DNA of 64,000 bases. Origin: an uncultured Bacteroidia bacterium. GTDB taxonomy: Bacteria; Bacteroidota; Bacteroidia; Bacteroidales; UBA932. Below are positions 16,914 through 26,093 of this stretch, piece after piece. The first letter of the stretch is position 1. Each line of letters begins with the position of its first letter. Position numbers and translations under genes: made by a program. The stretch is taken from NCBI GenBank assembly GCA_902789445.1, contig CADAOB010000001.1, forward strand, positions 62,001 to 126,000. Reading direction: 5' to 3'. The notes under the pieces were generated by a model that saw only the letters and a list, made by a program, of their open reading frames with translations, did not search any database and was not told the origin of the DNA.

Positions 16914-18887
16914 ATGAAACGATTTTTCCATATCGCGGCACTGGCCTTTGCGGCCCTGCTGCTGACCGCCTGCCCGTCCGTCGAGCCCGATGACAAGGGA
17001 GGCTCCGACGGAAAGGATGATTCCTGGCGGAAACAGGCATCCACAGCCAAACTCTCCGGCATCACCTATCAGCTCAACGTCTATAGTTTCGCCGACAGCG
17101 ACGGCGACGGATGGGGCGACATCAAGGGCATCACCCAGCACCTGGACTATCTCGACAGCCTGGGCGCCACGGCCCTCTGGCTTTCGCCCATCCACGAATC
17201 CTCTTCCTATCACGGGTACAACGTGAGCGACTACGAGTCCGTCAGCGCGAAATTCGGCACGGAAGCCGACCTGAAAGACCTGATCAGCAAGGCGAAGGCC
17301 AGGAATATCGGCATCTACCTCGACTTCGTGCTCAACCACTCGGGCATCGAGAATGGCTGGTTCAAGGCGGCCCGCAGCGACGCGTCCAGTCCGTACCGGG
17401 ACTACTACGTATTCTCTGAAAATCCGACGGCAGACGTAGCCGCCGGCAAGATCGACAACTACGCCGGCGCCACTTCGCCGGGCATGGGCCAGTGGCACGC
17501 CGTCAGTTCGGGCGACATCGGCTACAAGGGCCGGCTCCACTTCAGGCTCGACTGGTCGAAAAAGACCATTACCGTCACCCAGACGACAGACGCCGCCCAG
17601 TCATCCAACGGCTCCGCGTCGAAATGGCTCTATTACGGCGACGGAAAGCTGGCCGGACTGTATGAGACCGGGTCCAACCTCTTCGAGATTACGCTCGACT
17701 TCGATTCCTCCTGGGGCTTCCTCATCCGCACCTCCACCACCAGCTGGGACGGCGGAACCAAATGGGGCGGCAACGGCAGGGGCCTGGAATTCGGCACGGC
17801 CTACAGCATCAACAATTCCACGGCCGCCGACATCATCTTCGGCGGCAGCTCGGTCTTCTATTTCGCCAGCTTCGACCAGTCGATGCCCGACCTGAACTAC
17901 GGCCCGTATGCCAAAGCGTCCGAGTCGCCGGCCTTCAAGGCGCTGGCGTCGGCAGCCGACAAGTGGATCCGGATGGGCATCGCGGGTCTCCGCCTGGATG
18001 CCGTGATCTGGATCTACCAGAACCAGACCGCCGCCAACGTATCGTTCCTCAAGCAGTGGTACGACCGCTGCAACAGCACCTGGAAATCCAACGGCGGGAG
18101 CGGGGACATCTACATGGTCGGTGAGGCCTGGATGGACAATGCACAGCAGATGGCGCCTTATTTCGAAGGACTGCCTTCCAACTTCGACTTCTACTACGGT
18201 TTCACCCTCAAAGACCGTATCAACAAGAACAAGGGCAACGACTTCGCATCGACGATCACCGGTTTCCGCAACGCCTATCGCGGCTACCGCAGCGATTTCA
18301 TCGATGCCATTTTCCTGTCGAACCACGACCAGGACCGCTTCGCCAACGACCTGGGCCGCGACCTGGCCAAGGAGAAGCTGGCGGCCGCCGTACTGCTTAC
18401 CTCGCCGGGCAAGCCTTTCATCTACCAGGGTGAGGAACTCGGTTACTGGGGTACCAAGAGTGGCGGCGACGAATATGTCCGCGCCCCCATCAAATGGACC
18501 CGGACGGGAAGCGTCCCTGCCAAGGCGCTAGGCGGCAAGGTGGACAACGCCATGCTCTCGGCCGACATCTCGGTGGAAGCCCAGCAGCAGAACCCGGCTT
18601 CGCTGCTGCGCGTGTACCGCGATTTCGCCGCGGCCCGCAATGCCTGGAAAGCCCTGGCACAGGGCGAAATCGAAGCCGTTGCCAGCCCCAACAACACCGT
18701 CGCGCTCTGGAAGATGAGCTGCGAGGGCCAGACCGTCCTGGTGGCGCACAATTTCGGAAACGGCGCCCCCGTGATCACCCTCAATGGCTATACGACCGAT
18801 AAACTGATTGTTTCCAACGGCACGGTGACGGCCGCCAACGGCTCGCTCGCCCTTGGCCCCTACGCCTCCGCCGTTTTCCTCCAATAA
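16914..18887 (+). CDS. GH13 alpha-amylase-family lipoprotein
   Basis: Extracytoplasmic alpha-glucan hydrolase of 657 residues. The lipobox LLLTAC anchors it, probably at the outer surface or periplasmic face. GH13 motifs are in order: DFVLNHSG (region I), nucleophile Asp362 in GLRLDAVIW (II), acid/base Glu404 in VGEAW (III) and Asp472 in LSNHDQDR (IV). About 100 extra residues (roughly 210-310) lie between regions I and II and look like an inserted beta-rich, possibly carbohydrate-binding, domain. A GGAGG lies 6 bases before the ATG at 16914, preferred to the ATG three bases earlier. First of four consecutive GH13 genes; SusG-like surface amylase is the closest idea by position and lipidation. 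Confidence 0.88.
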   Translation: MKRFFHIAALAFAALLLTACPSVEPDDKGGSDGKDDSWRKQASTAKLSGITYQLNVYSFADSDGDGWGDIKGITQHLDYLDSLGATALWLSPIHESSSYHGYNVSDYESVSAKFGTEADLKDLISKAKARNIGIYLDFVLNHSGIENGWFKAARSDASSPYRDYYVFSENPTADVAAGKIDNYAGATSPGMGQWHAVSSGDIGYKGRLHFRLDWSKKTITVTQTTDAAQSSNGSASKWLYYGDGKLAGLYETGSNLFEITLDFDSSWGFLIRTSTTSWDGGTKWGGNGRGLEFGTAYSINNSTAADIIFGGSSVFYFASFDQSMPDLNYGPYAKASESPAFKALASAADKWIRMGIAGLRLDAVIWIYQNQTAANVSFLKQWYDRCNSTWKSNGGSGDIYMVGEAWMDNAQQMAPYFEGLPSNFDFYYGFTLKDRINKNKGNDFASTITGFRNAYRGYRSDFIDAIFLSNHDQDRFANDLGRDLAKEKLAAAVLLTSPGKPFIYQGEELGYWGTKSGGDEYVRAPIKWTRTGSVPAKALGGKVDNAMLSADISVEAQQQNPASLLRVYRDFAAARNAWKALAQGEIEAVASPNNTVALWKMSCEGQTVLVAHNFGNGAPVITLNGYTTDKLIVSNGTVTAANGSLALGPYASAVFLQ

Positions 18888-18897
18888 CCGATTCATC

Positions 18898-20940
18898 ATG
18901 CGCAAATTGTCTTTTCTTCTGGTCCTGCTCGCGGCGGCAGCTTGCGGCCGCGGCGTGAAAGTGACTCCGATGCCGCTCTTTGACCAGGCTCCCCTGGCGA
19001 GCCCCTGCCTGGCACAGCACGATACGATGCAGGTCATCGTCCGCGACTATTTCCCCCTGCGTGAAGAGATGGATACGCTCCGGCTGGTAACGACCGTGGA
19101 CCAGCCGCTGCTGACCTATCTGGATATCCCTTCGAAGGGGCAGAAAGGCGCTTTGGTCGTCAAGAACTGCCTGCCGCAGCGGCTGGCGGCCTGCGATACG
19201 GTCCCGGCTCCCTTCATCACCACGGCGCCGGTGGAGGGGAAAGACGACCATTTCTACATCCTGATCGAGAATGCCGTGGACGACGTGCTGGTGCTCTGGC
19301 AGAACACCGTACTTGACAAGGAGCACGGCATCGGTGTGATCGACCGCACGAAACTGGAAATCACCGTGCCGGAGAATGCCCGCAAGATGGAACGCTCCTA
19401 CATCCGCGCCTTCTCTGCCGGCCCGGGCGGCATCGGCAACGACATCCTCGTGCCCCTGTGCTACGGCAAGGTGATGCGCGATGCCGGGCAGCTCAAGCGG
19501 ACGGACAAGCACGCGCAGGTGCTCTATTCCCTGATGATCGACCGCTTCGTCAACGGCCGCACGGACAATGACAGGCCCCTCAATTCACCGCTGGTAAACC
19601 ACAAGGTGGACTACTGGGGCGGCGACCTGGCCGGGGTGACAAGGACCCTGGAAAGCGGCTATTTCGATTCGCTGGGCGTGACCACCATCTGGCTGTCGCC
19701 CATCACCCAGAATCCCTGGGACGCCTGGGGCCAGATCCACGATCCCGAGACGAAGTTCAGCGGCTACCACGGCTACTGGCCCTATTACGCCACGGCGGTG
19801 GATGTGCGCTACGGCACGGAGGCCGAACTTCGCGAGCTGCTCGACAAGGCCCACGCGGACGGCAAGAACGTGATTCTGGACTATGTGTCCAACCACATGC
19901 ACATCGACAGCCCGACGCTTACCGCCCATCCCGACTGGACCACGCCTTCCCTGACCCCGGACGGCCGCCCGAACCGGCAGCTTTACGACGAATTCCGCCT
20001 GACCACCTGGTTCGACGACCATATCCCGACGCTGGACCTGGAGCGCGCCGACATCTGCGCCCAGCTCACCGACTCGGCGCTGTTCTGGATGCAGCATTTC
20101 GATTTCGACGGCTTCCGCCACGACGCCACCAAGCACGTGCCCGAGCAATACTGGCGGATGCTCACCCGCAAACTTTACGACAGCCTGCCCGGCCGCAGTT
20201 TCTACCAGATCGGCGAGACCTACGGCTCCACGGAGCTGATCAATTCCTATGTGAAACCCGGCATGCAGGATGCGCAGTTCGACTTCAACGTGTACGATAC
20301 CTATATCTGGGCGACGACCGCTCCGGACGGCTCCTTTGAAGGACTTGCCCGGCGCATCGCCGAAGACCTGGCCGTCTATGGGTCGCATCACCTGATGGGC
20401 AACATCACCGGCAATCACGACCGGCCGCGCTATGTCTGTCTGGCCAGCGGTGAATTCCGTCCCGGCGAGGACCAGAAACTGGCCGGCTGGAAACGGGACA
20501 TCCGGGTCTCCGATCCGAAGGGCTACCGCTATCTGGAGATGCTCCACGCGCTCAATTTCACGATTCCGGGCGTGCCCTGCATCTATTACGGCGACGAATT
20601 CGGGCAGCCGGGCGCCAACGATCCGGACAACCGGCGCTGGATGCAGTTCGGCGACGAACTGAATCCCTCCGAGAAGACGGTGCTGGAACAGACGAAGCGC
20701 CTGGCCGCGCTGCACAACAGCTCGATGCCGCTCATTTACGGCGACTACCGGCTCCTGTACGTGGACAAGGACGTGATGGCCTGGTCGCGTTCCTATATGG
20801 GCGAGGCGGTCGTCACCGTCCTGAACAAGGGCACCGACACCCGGCAGGTGACGCTTACGCTGCCGCAAGGCATCACCTCCCAGGGCAAGCCGCGCGTTTC
20901 CGTGGCGGTGGATCCCCGTTCCTTTGCGATTATCCATTAA
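18898..20940 (+). CDS. GH13 alpha-amylase-family lipoprotein with N-terminal beta domain
   Basis: Predicted alpha-glucan hydrolase of 680 residues. The signal MRKLSFLLVLLAAAAC ends in a lipobox with Cys16. About 200 residues of beta-rich sequence precede the catalytic barrel, which starts near LYSLMIDRFVNGR. GH13 signatures: DYVSNHM, nucleophile Asp409 in FDGFRHDATKH, acid Glu440 in QIGETYG, and Asp508 in GNHDRPRY. The ATG at 18898 follows the previous stop by 10 bases; the longer frame upstream overlaps that gene and is not used. The GYHGYWPYY segment is typical of neopullulanase/cyclomaltodextrinase-like enzymes. Exact specificity is not visible. Confidence 0.87.
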   Translation: MRKLSFLLVLLAAAACGRGVKVTPMPLFDQAPLASPCLAQHDTMQVIVRDYFPLREEMDTLRLVTTVDQPLLTYLDIPSKGQKGALVVKNCLPQRLAACDTVPAPFITTAPVEGKDDHFYILIENAVDDVLVLWQNTVLDKEHGIGVIDRTKLEITVPENARKMERSYIRAFSAGPGGIGNDILVPLCYGKVMRDAGQLKRTDKHAQVLYSLMIDRFVNGRTDNDRPLNSPLVNHKVDYWGGDLAGVTRTLESGYFDSLGVTTIWLSPITQNPWDAWGQIHDPETKFSGYHGYWPYYATAVDVRYGTEAELRELLDKAHADGKNVILDYVSNHMHIDSPTLTAHPDWTTPSLTPDGRPNRQLYDEFRLTTWFDDHIPTLDLERADICAQLTDSALFWMQHFDFDGFRHDATKHVPEQYWRMLTRKLYDSLPGRSFYQIGETYGSTELINSYVKPGMQDAQFDFNVYDTYIWATTAPDGSFEGLARRIAEDLAVYGSHHLMGNITGNHDRPRYVCLASGEFRPGEDQKLAGWKRDIRVSDPKGYRYLEMLHALNFTIPGVPCIYYGDEFGQPGANDPDNRRWMQFGDELNPSEKTVLEQTKRLAALHNSSMPLIYGDYRLLYVDKDVMAWSRSYMGEAVVTVLNKGTDTRQVTLTLPQGITSQGKPRVSVAVDPRSFAIIH

Positions 20941-20949
20941 ATTACCGAT

Positions 20950-22323
20950 ATGAAAAAGACACTTTCGATCCTGCTTTCGATCCTGTGCCTGGCCGCCTGC
21001 CACCGCGCGCCGGCTCCGGAAGGAAACTTTACGCACGTGCGGCACGCTGACTGGGTCCGCAACGCCGTGATTTACCAGATCAATGTGCGGCAGTTCACGC
21101 CGGAAGGCACTTTTGCCGCCGTCGAACCGCAGCTTGACCGCCTCAAGGAACTGGGCGTGGACATCCTCTGGCTGATGCCCATCCACCCGATCGGCGTGGA
21201 AGGCCGCAAAGGCACGCTCGGCAGCTACTATGCCGTTCAGGACTATTGCGCCGTCAACCCGGAATTCGGCACGCTGGAAGACTTCGACCACTTCCTGGCC
21301 GCCGCCCACGAAAAAGGTTTCAAGGTGATTCTCGACTGGGTGGCCAACCACACCGGACGCGACCATGCCTGGACCCGCGAACACCGGGACTGGTATCACC
21401 TGGACTCGCTGGGCCAGTTGGCCACGCAGTATGACTGGACCGACATCGCCCATCTGGACTATGTGAACCATCCCGAAGTCTATGCGGCCATGGAGTCGCA
21501 GATGCAGTTCTGGATTGACCGCGGCGTGGACGGTTTCCGCTGCGACGTGGCCGGTGAAGTTCCGACCGATTTCTGGAACAAGGCCTTTGCCGATTTCCGT
21601 GCCCAGCATCCGGACAGCCTCTTCTTCCTGGCTGAGGCCGAGAAGCCTGAACTTCAGGTGGATGCGTTCGATGCCTATTACGCCTGGCAGCAGATGCACC
21701 TGTGGTACGACATGGCCGCCGGCAAGAAGAACGCCGAGGACCTGGCTGATTTCTATGTGAATTACGCCGATTCGACCGGGATGCCGGCCGGCACGCTGGC
21801 GATGAACTTCATCTCCAACCACGACCAGAACTCCTGGTCGGGCACCAATCTTGAGATGTTCGGCCCTTCGCTCAAGCAGTTTACGGTGCTCAGCTTCCTG
21901 GTCCCGGGCATTCCGATGCTGTACAACGGCGACGAGGTCTGCCTGCCCAAGCGCCTGGAATTCTTTGAAAAAGACCCGATCGACTGGAGCGTGGACCCCC
22001 AGGGGATGGATGTCCTGCTGAAGGAACTCATCGAACTGCGCGATGCGCACGCCTGCCTGTGGGCGGCGCCGCAGGGCGGCACGATGGCCGTCCTTCCGAC
22101 CGACCATCCGCAGCAGATCTTCGCTTTCGAGCGCGAGACCCTGGGCGACATGTGCCTGGCGATGTTCAACTTCTCCGACGAAGTGGTGACCTACAAGGTG
22201 GAGAATCACCTGGTGACCTCCGACAGCGAGTTCACGCTGCCGGCTCATGGCTACCATATCATCTTCAGCGTGGGCGACTGCTTCGGCGACTGTGACGAAA
22301 GCGAGTTCGAAAATGAGAAATAA
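20950..22323 (+). CDS. GH13 alpha-amylase-family lipoprotein (compact)
   Basis: GH13 enzyme of 457 residues with lipobox LAAC (Cys17). It lacks the extra N-terminal domain of its neighbours: the barrel starts at about residue 35 (AVIYQINVRQFTPEG). Signatures: DWVANHTG, nucleophile Asp199 in DGFRCDVAGEV, acid Glu229 in FLAEAEK, and Asp292 in ISNHDQNSW. The short length and the early LWLMPIHPIGV fit small alpha-amylases that trim maltooligosaccharides. The stop overlaps the start of the next GH13 gene by 11 bases, so the two are translationally coupled. Confidence 0.87.
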   Translation: MKKTLSILLSILCLAACHRAPAPEGNFTHVRHADWVRNAVIYQINVRQFTPEGTFAAVEPQLDRLKELGVDILWLMPIHPIGVEGRKGTLGSYYAVQDYCAVNPEFGTLEDFDHFLAAAHEKGFKVILDWVANHTGRDHAWTREHRDWYHLDSLGQLATQYDWTDIAHLDYVNHPEVYAAMESQMQFWIDRGVDGFRCDVAGEVPTDFWNKAFADFRAQHPDSLFFLAEAEKPELQVDAFDAYYAWQQMHLWYDMAAGKKNAEDLADFYVNYADSTGMPAGTLAMNFISNHDQNSWSGTNLEMFGPSLKQFTVLSFLVPGIPMLYNGDEVCLPKRLEFFEKDPIDWSVDPQGMDVLLKELIELRDAHACLWAAPQGGTMAVLPTDHPQQIFAFERETLGDMCLAMFNFSDEVVTYKVENHLVTSDSEFTLPAHGYHIIFSVGDCFGDCDESEFENEK

Positions 22324-24154
22324 GTTCCTGCTTTTCTGCCTGGCTATGCTCTGCACGACGGCCCTTGGCGCCGAATCGCTGGACCGCATCGAACCGCCCT
22401 GCTGGTGGGTGGGGATGCATACCGACCTGCAGCTGATGCTCCATGGCCGCGATATCCACGATGCGAAGGTCACGACGGACGCTTCGGTGAAAGGCATTTC
22501 GGTCACCAAAGTGACCTCGACCGACAATCCCGATTATCTCTTCGTGGACGTCCGGATTTCCGACCTGGCCAAGCCCGGTGTCTATGCTTTCAACCTGATC
22601 ACCCCGGACGGCCGGCAGTTCGACTTTGACTACGAGCTGCTCAAGCGCCGCAAAGGCTCGGCCCGGCGCGAGTCCTTCGGCCCCGCCGACGCCGTCTATC
22701 TGCTGATGCCCGACCGCTTCGCCAACGGCGATCCAAAGAACAACAGTTCGTCCGCCACGGCGGAAAAGGCCGATCCCAAGAACCTGGGCGGCCGCCACGG
22801 CGGGGATATCCAGGGCATCATCGACCATCTGGACGACATCTACAAGCTCGGCGCGACCACCATCTGGTCCACGCCGCTGCTGCTCGACAACGAGTCGAGC
22901 TATTCCTACCACGGCTACGCCTGCGCGGACTACTACCAGATCGACCCGCGCTACGGCAGCAACGAACTCTACCGGACCTTCGTCGAAAAAGCCCACAACA
23001 AGGGGCTGAAAGTCATCATGGACGTGGTGCCCAACCACTGCGGAACCGCACACTGGTGGATGAAGAGCCTGCCCTCGCGGACCTGGATCAACTATCCCGA
23101 AAACCTGAAGCGCGGCGGGGAGCGGCTCATCCGCACCAATGCCGCGATGACCACGCACAGCGACCCGCACGCGGCCGAAGTGGACAAGGAAAGCTGCGTC
23201 AAGGGCTGGTTCGACACCACGATGCCCGACATGAACCTGGCCGATCCGCTGGTGCGGCAGTATCTGCTCCAGATGACGGTCTGGTGGGTGGAATGGGCCG
23301 ATCTCGACGGCCTGCGCGTGGATACCTTCCCGTATTCCGACAAGCAGGGCATCGCCGCCTGGACGAAAGGCATCCGCGAGGAGTACCGGAACCTGAACAT
23401 CGTGGGCGAGGTGTGGTTCGGCGACGTGGCCTCCTGCGCTTATTGGGAAGGCGCCCGGCAGAAAGACGGCTACAACTCCAATCTCCCTTCGGTGATGGAT
23501 TTCCCGCTGACCTTCGCCACGCTTTCCGCGCTGACGCAGGAGGGGACTTCGTGGGAACCGAGCATGCTGCGCATCTACAACTCGCTTGCCCTGGACCGCC
23601 TTTACGACGATCCGTCCGACATCCTGATCTTCCTGGGCAACCACGATACGGCGCGCCTGGCCCACGAACTGGGCGGCGATCCCGAAAAGATCAAGATGGC
23701 CTACGCCCTGCTGGCGACCATGCGCGGCGTGCCGCAGCTCTATTACGGGGATGAATACGGCCTGACGAGCGCCGACGGAACGGTCGGGCACTCGCAGGAG
23801 CGGGTGGATATGCCCTGGGGCAAGTTCACGCGTTCGCAGATCGTCCTGCACCGCTACGTGGCCGACCTCTTCACCTGGCGGAAGACCTCGGAGGCCGTCA
23901 CCAAAGGCGGATTCCTCCATTTCCGCCCCGATTCCCGCAATGTCTATGTCTATTTCCGGACCGGGAAGAAAGAGGCCGTGATGGTGATTCTCAACGGCGG
24001 GAAAGAAGACTATAAGGTGGACTGGAACCATTTCCTGGAAGTCACCGCGAAATATCCGCAAAAAGGCAAGAATATCATAACCGGCGAAAAGGTGCGGGTG
24101 GACGAGGCCTACAGCGTCGCCCCCGGCACTGCCGCCATTTTAGAATTCAGATAG
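22313..24154 (+). CDS. SusA-like neopullulanase/cyclomaltodextrinase (GH13)
   Basis: Periplasmic GH13 enzyme of 613 residues with an ordinary signal peptide (about 1-19, TTALGAE) and no lipobox. Residues 20-110 form an N-terminal beta domain of the cyclomaltodextrinase type (DRIEPPCWWVGM is characteristic). Catalytic residues: Asp337 in DGLRVDTFPYSD, Glu366 in VGEVWFGD, Asp445 in GNHDTAR. The order and sequence match SusA of the Bacteroides starch system, which breaks imported maltooligosaccharides in the periplasm. Its ATG lies inside the end of the previous gene, and its stop directly abuts the next start. Confidence 0.88.
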   Translation: MRNKFLLFCLAMLCTTALGAESLDRIEPPCWWVGMHTDLQLMLHGRDIHDAKVTTDASVKGISVTKVTSTDNPDYLFVDVRISDLAKPGVYAFNLITPDGRQFDFDYELLKRRKGSARRESFGPADAVYLLMPDRFANGDPKNNSSSATAEKADPKNLGGRHGGDIQGIIDHLDDIYKLGATTIWSTPLLLDNESSYSYHGYACADYYQIDPRYGSNELYRTFVEKAHNKGLKVIMDVVPNHCGTAHWWMKSLPSRTWINYPENLKRGGERLIRTNAAMTTHSDPHAAEVDKESCVKGWFDTTMPDMNLADPLVRQYLLQMTVWWVEWADLDGLRVDTFPYSDKQGIAAWTKGIREEYRNLNIVGEVWFGDVASCAYWEGARQKDGYNSNLPSVMDFPLTFATLSALTQEGTSWEPSMLRIYNSLALDRLYDDPSDILIFLGNHDTARLAHELGGDPEKIKMAYALLATMRGVPQLYYGDEYGLTSADGTVGHSQERVDMPWGKFTRSQIVLHRYVADLFTWRKTSEAVTKGGFLHFRPDSRNVYVYFRTGKKEAVMVILNGGKEDYKVDWNHFLEVTAKYPQKGKNIITGEKVRVDEAYSVAPGTAAILEFR

Positions 24155-25072
24155 ATGAAACCGACACTTTTGGTACTGGCCGCCGGGATGGGTTCCCGCT
24201 ACGGCTCCCTCAAACAAATGGACGGCCTCGGCCCCTCGGGCGAGGCGATCATCGATTATTCCATATATGACGCCATCCAGGCCGGCTTCGGCAAGGTCGT
24301 GTTCGTGATCCGGCACTCCTTCGCCGATGCGTTCCGCAAGATCTACAGCGCCGAGCGCTTCGGCGGACAGATCGACGTCGAGTTCGTATATCAGGAACTC
24401 GACTGCCTGCCCGAAGGCTACCGCGTCCCGGAAGGCCGCGAGAAGCCCTGGGGAACGAACCATGCCGTCATGATGGCGCGCGACGTCATCCACGAGCCTT
24501 TCGCCGTGATCAACTCCGACGACTTCTACGGACGCTCGGGCTTTCAGGCCGTGGCCGATTTCCTGCGCGGCGTCGAAGGAAAGAAGGGACAGTATGCCCT
24601 GGTGGGCTACTATCTGAAAAACACCCTGTCCGATTTCGGCAGCGTCTCGCGCGGTATCTGCCGGGCCGATGCCAACGCCTGCCTGACCGAGGTCACCGAG
24701 CGGACCGCGATCCAGCGGAAGGCTGACGGCAAGGTGTACTATGCCGAGAACGGTACGGATTACGAAGTATCGGAAGACAGCGTGGTGTCGATGAATTTCT
24801 GGGGCTTCACCCCCGATTACTTCGCCTATTCCGACGAATTGTTCAAGGTTTTCCTCGATTCCGAGGCCGTCCGGACCAATCCCAAGGCCGAGTTCTTCAT
24901 CCCCTATGTGGCCGATATCCTCATCAAGCGGGGAGACGCCTCCTTCAAGGTGCTGGAATGCGATGCCAAATGGTTCGGCGTCACCTACAAGGAAGACCGT
25001 CCCTTCGTCGTGTCGAAGATCGGTGAACTGATTGACAAGGGACTGTATCCGCGCAATCTCTGGGCCCGCTAG
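24155..25072 (+). CDS. Sugar-nucleotidyltransferase-like protein
   Basis: Cytoplasmic protein of 305 residues with the Rossmann-like NTP-transferase fold. The N terminus LVLAAGMGSRYGSLKQ is the nucleotide-binding signature of sugar-phosphate pyrophosphorylases, INSDDFYG carries the metal-binding Asp, and MNFWGFTPDYF is a substrate-side element. Family members activate sugar-1-phosphates with NTP; the sugar cannot be named. The start codon directly follows the previous stop (no gap), so it is read with the GH13 genes, linking glucan breakdown to a sugar-nucleotide step by context only. Confidence 0.8.
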   Translation: MKPTLLVLAAGMGSRYGSLKQMDGLGPSGEAIIDYSIYDAIQAGFGKVVFVIRHSFADAFRKIYSAERFGGQIDVEFVYQELDCLPEGYRVPEGREKPWGTNHAVMMARDVIHEPFAVINSDDFYGRSGFQAVADFLRGVEGKKGQYALVGYYLKNTLSDFGSVSRGICRADANACLTEVTERTAIQRKADGKVYYAENGTDYEVSEDSVVSMNFWGFTPDYFAYSDELFKVFLDSEAVRTNPKAEFFIPYVADILIKRGDASFKVLECDAKWFGVTYKEDRPFVVSKIGELIDKGLYPRNLWAR

Positions 25073-25075
25073 CCG

Positions 25076-26089
25076 ATGGATGCCCGCGTAAAGACCGTCC
25101 TCAAGTATGTCCTCCTGCTCGGCCTGGTGGCCGTGCTCCTGTATTTCGCCTTCCGGGGCGTCAAATGGAGCGATTTCGTGGAGGGCCTGCGCAACTGCCG
25201 CTGGGGCTGGATCGTCGCCACGATCGCGCTCCAGTGGCTGATTACCTGGCTTCGGGGCAACCGCTGGCGGATCCAGCTGGAATCCATCCGGGTAGGGGAC
25301 AAGCCCATTACCCGGCGGGAGACCTACGACGCCTACGCCATCTGCTACCTGTCGAACATCGCCTTCCCGCGTTCGGGGGAAGTGGTGCGCTGCGGCCTGA
25401 TCGGCGAGACGCGCAAGGCTTCGTTCGAGGGGGCGCTGGGAACGGTGGTCATCGAACGGACCTGGGACCTGCTCTGCATGCTGCTGGCGGTCGTTCCCCT
25501 GCTTTTCATCGGGCATTTCCGCGATTTTCTCGTGGAGAAGATGTTCCGGCCGATGGCCGGCTCGATGCAGATCGGCTGGTTCTGGATCGTGCTGATCGTC
25601 CTGGCCGTGCTGGTCGCCCTGGTCTTCCTGATCCGGGCCCGGCGGGAGCAGCTTGCCCGGAGCAAGGCGGGCGCGGCGTTCCTCAAGTTCTTCCGGGGAC
25701 TGGCCGACGGCATCAGGGCGGCTTTCAAGATGGACCGCAAATGGGCATTCTTCGCCTATACGCTGATCATCTGGGTCGGTTACTGGCTGACCAGCCTGTG
25801 GACCATCCGGGCTTTCCCGGCCGCCGATGCAATGACGGGCTTCGACGCGTTGTTCCTGATGGTCGTGGGCTCGCTGGGCTGGGTCGTCCCGGTGCAGGGC
25901 GGTTTCGGCGCCTATCATTTCATCGTTTCGATGACCCTGGTGCCGGTTTATGGCTTCGACAAGTCCACGGGGCTGATCTTCGCCACGCTTTCCCATGAGT
26001 CGCAGATCGTGCAGATGCTGCTCTGCGGCCTGATTTCGCTCGTGAGCTGGGCAATTTATCGCAGAAAACTGAAAACGAAAACGGTATGA
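25076..26089 (+). CDS. Flippase-like/lysylphosphatidylglycerol-synthase transmembrane family protein
   Basis: Integral inner-membrane protein of 337 residues with about eight hydrophobic helices and no large soluble domain. It resembles the LPG_synthase_TM family (transmembrane half of MprF); RSGEVVRCGLIGETRK and VPVQGGFGAYHF are the typical conserved loops. In MprF this domain flips lipids; stand-alone members are mostly uncharacterised. It starts 3 bases after the nucleotidyltransferase and ends 4 bases before the kinase, so the three genes form a unit. A role in moving a lipid-linked product is inference. Confidence 0.8.
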   Translation: MDARVKTVLKYVLLLGLVAVLLYFAFRGVKWSDFVEGLRNCRWGWIVATIALQWLITWLRGNRWRIQLESIRVGDKPITRRETYDAYAICYLSNIAFPRSGEVVRCGLIGETRKASFEGALGTVVIERTWDLLCMLLAVVPLLFIGHFRDFLVEKMFRPMAGSMQIGWFWIVLIVLAVLVALVFLIRARREQLARSKAGAAFLKFFRGLADGIRAAFKMDRKWAFFAYTLIIWVGYWLTSLWTIRAFPAADAMTGFDALFLMVVGSLGWVVPVQGGFGAYHFIVSMTLVPVYGFDKSTGLIFATLSHESQIVQMLLCGLISLVSWAIYRRKLKTKTV

Positions 26090-26093
26090 AGAT

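Noticed and set aside
16436..17065. A 209-residue version of the antitoxin
   Set aside because: The added N-terminal part runs through palindromic element P1 and the opposing promoter; the 93-residue form fits the family.
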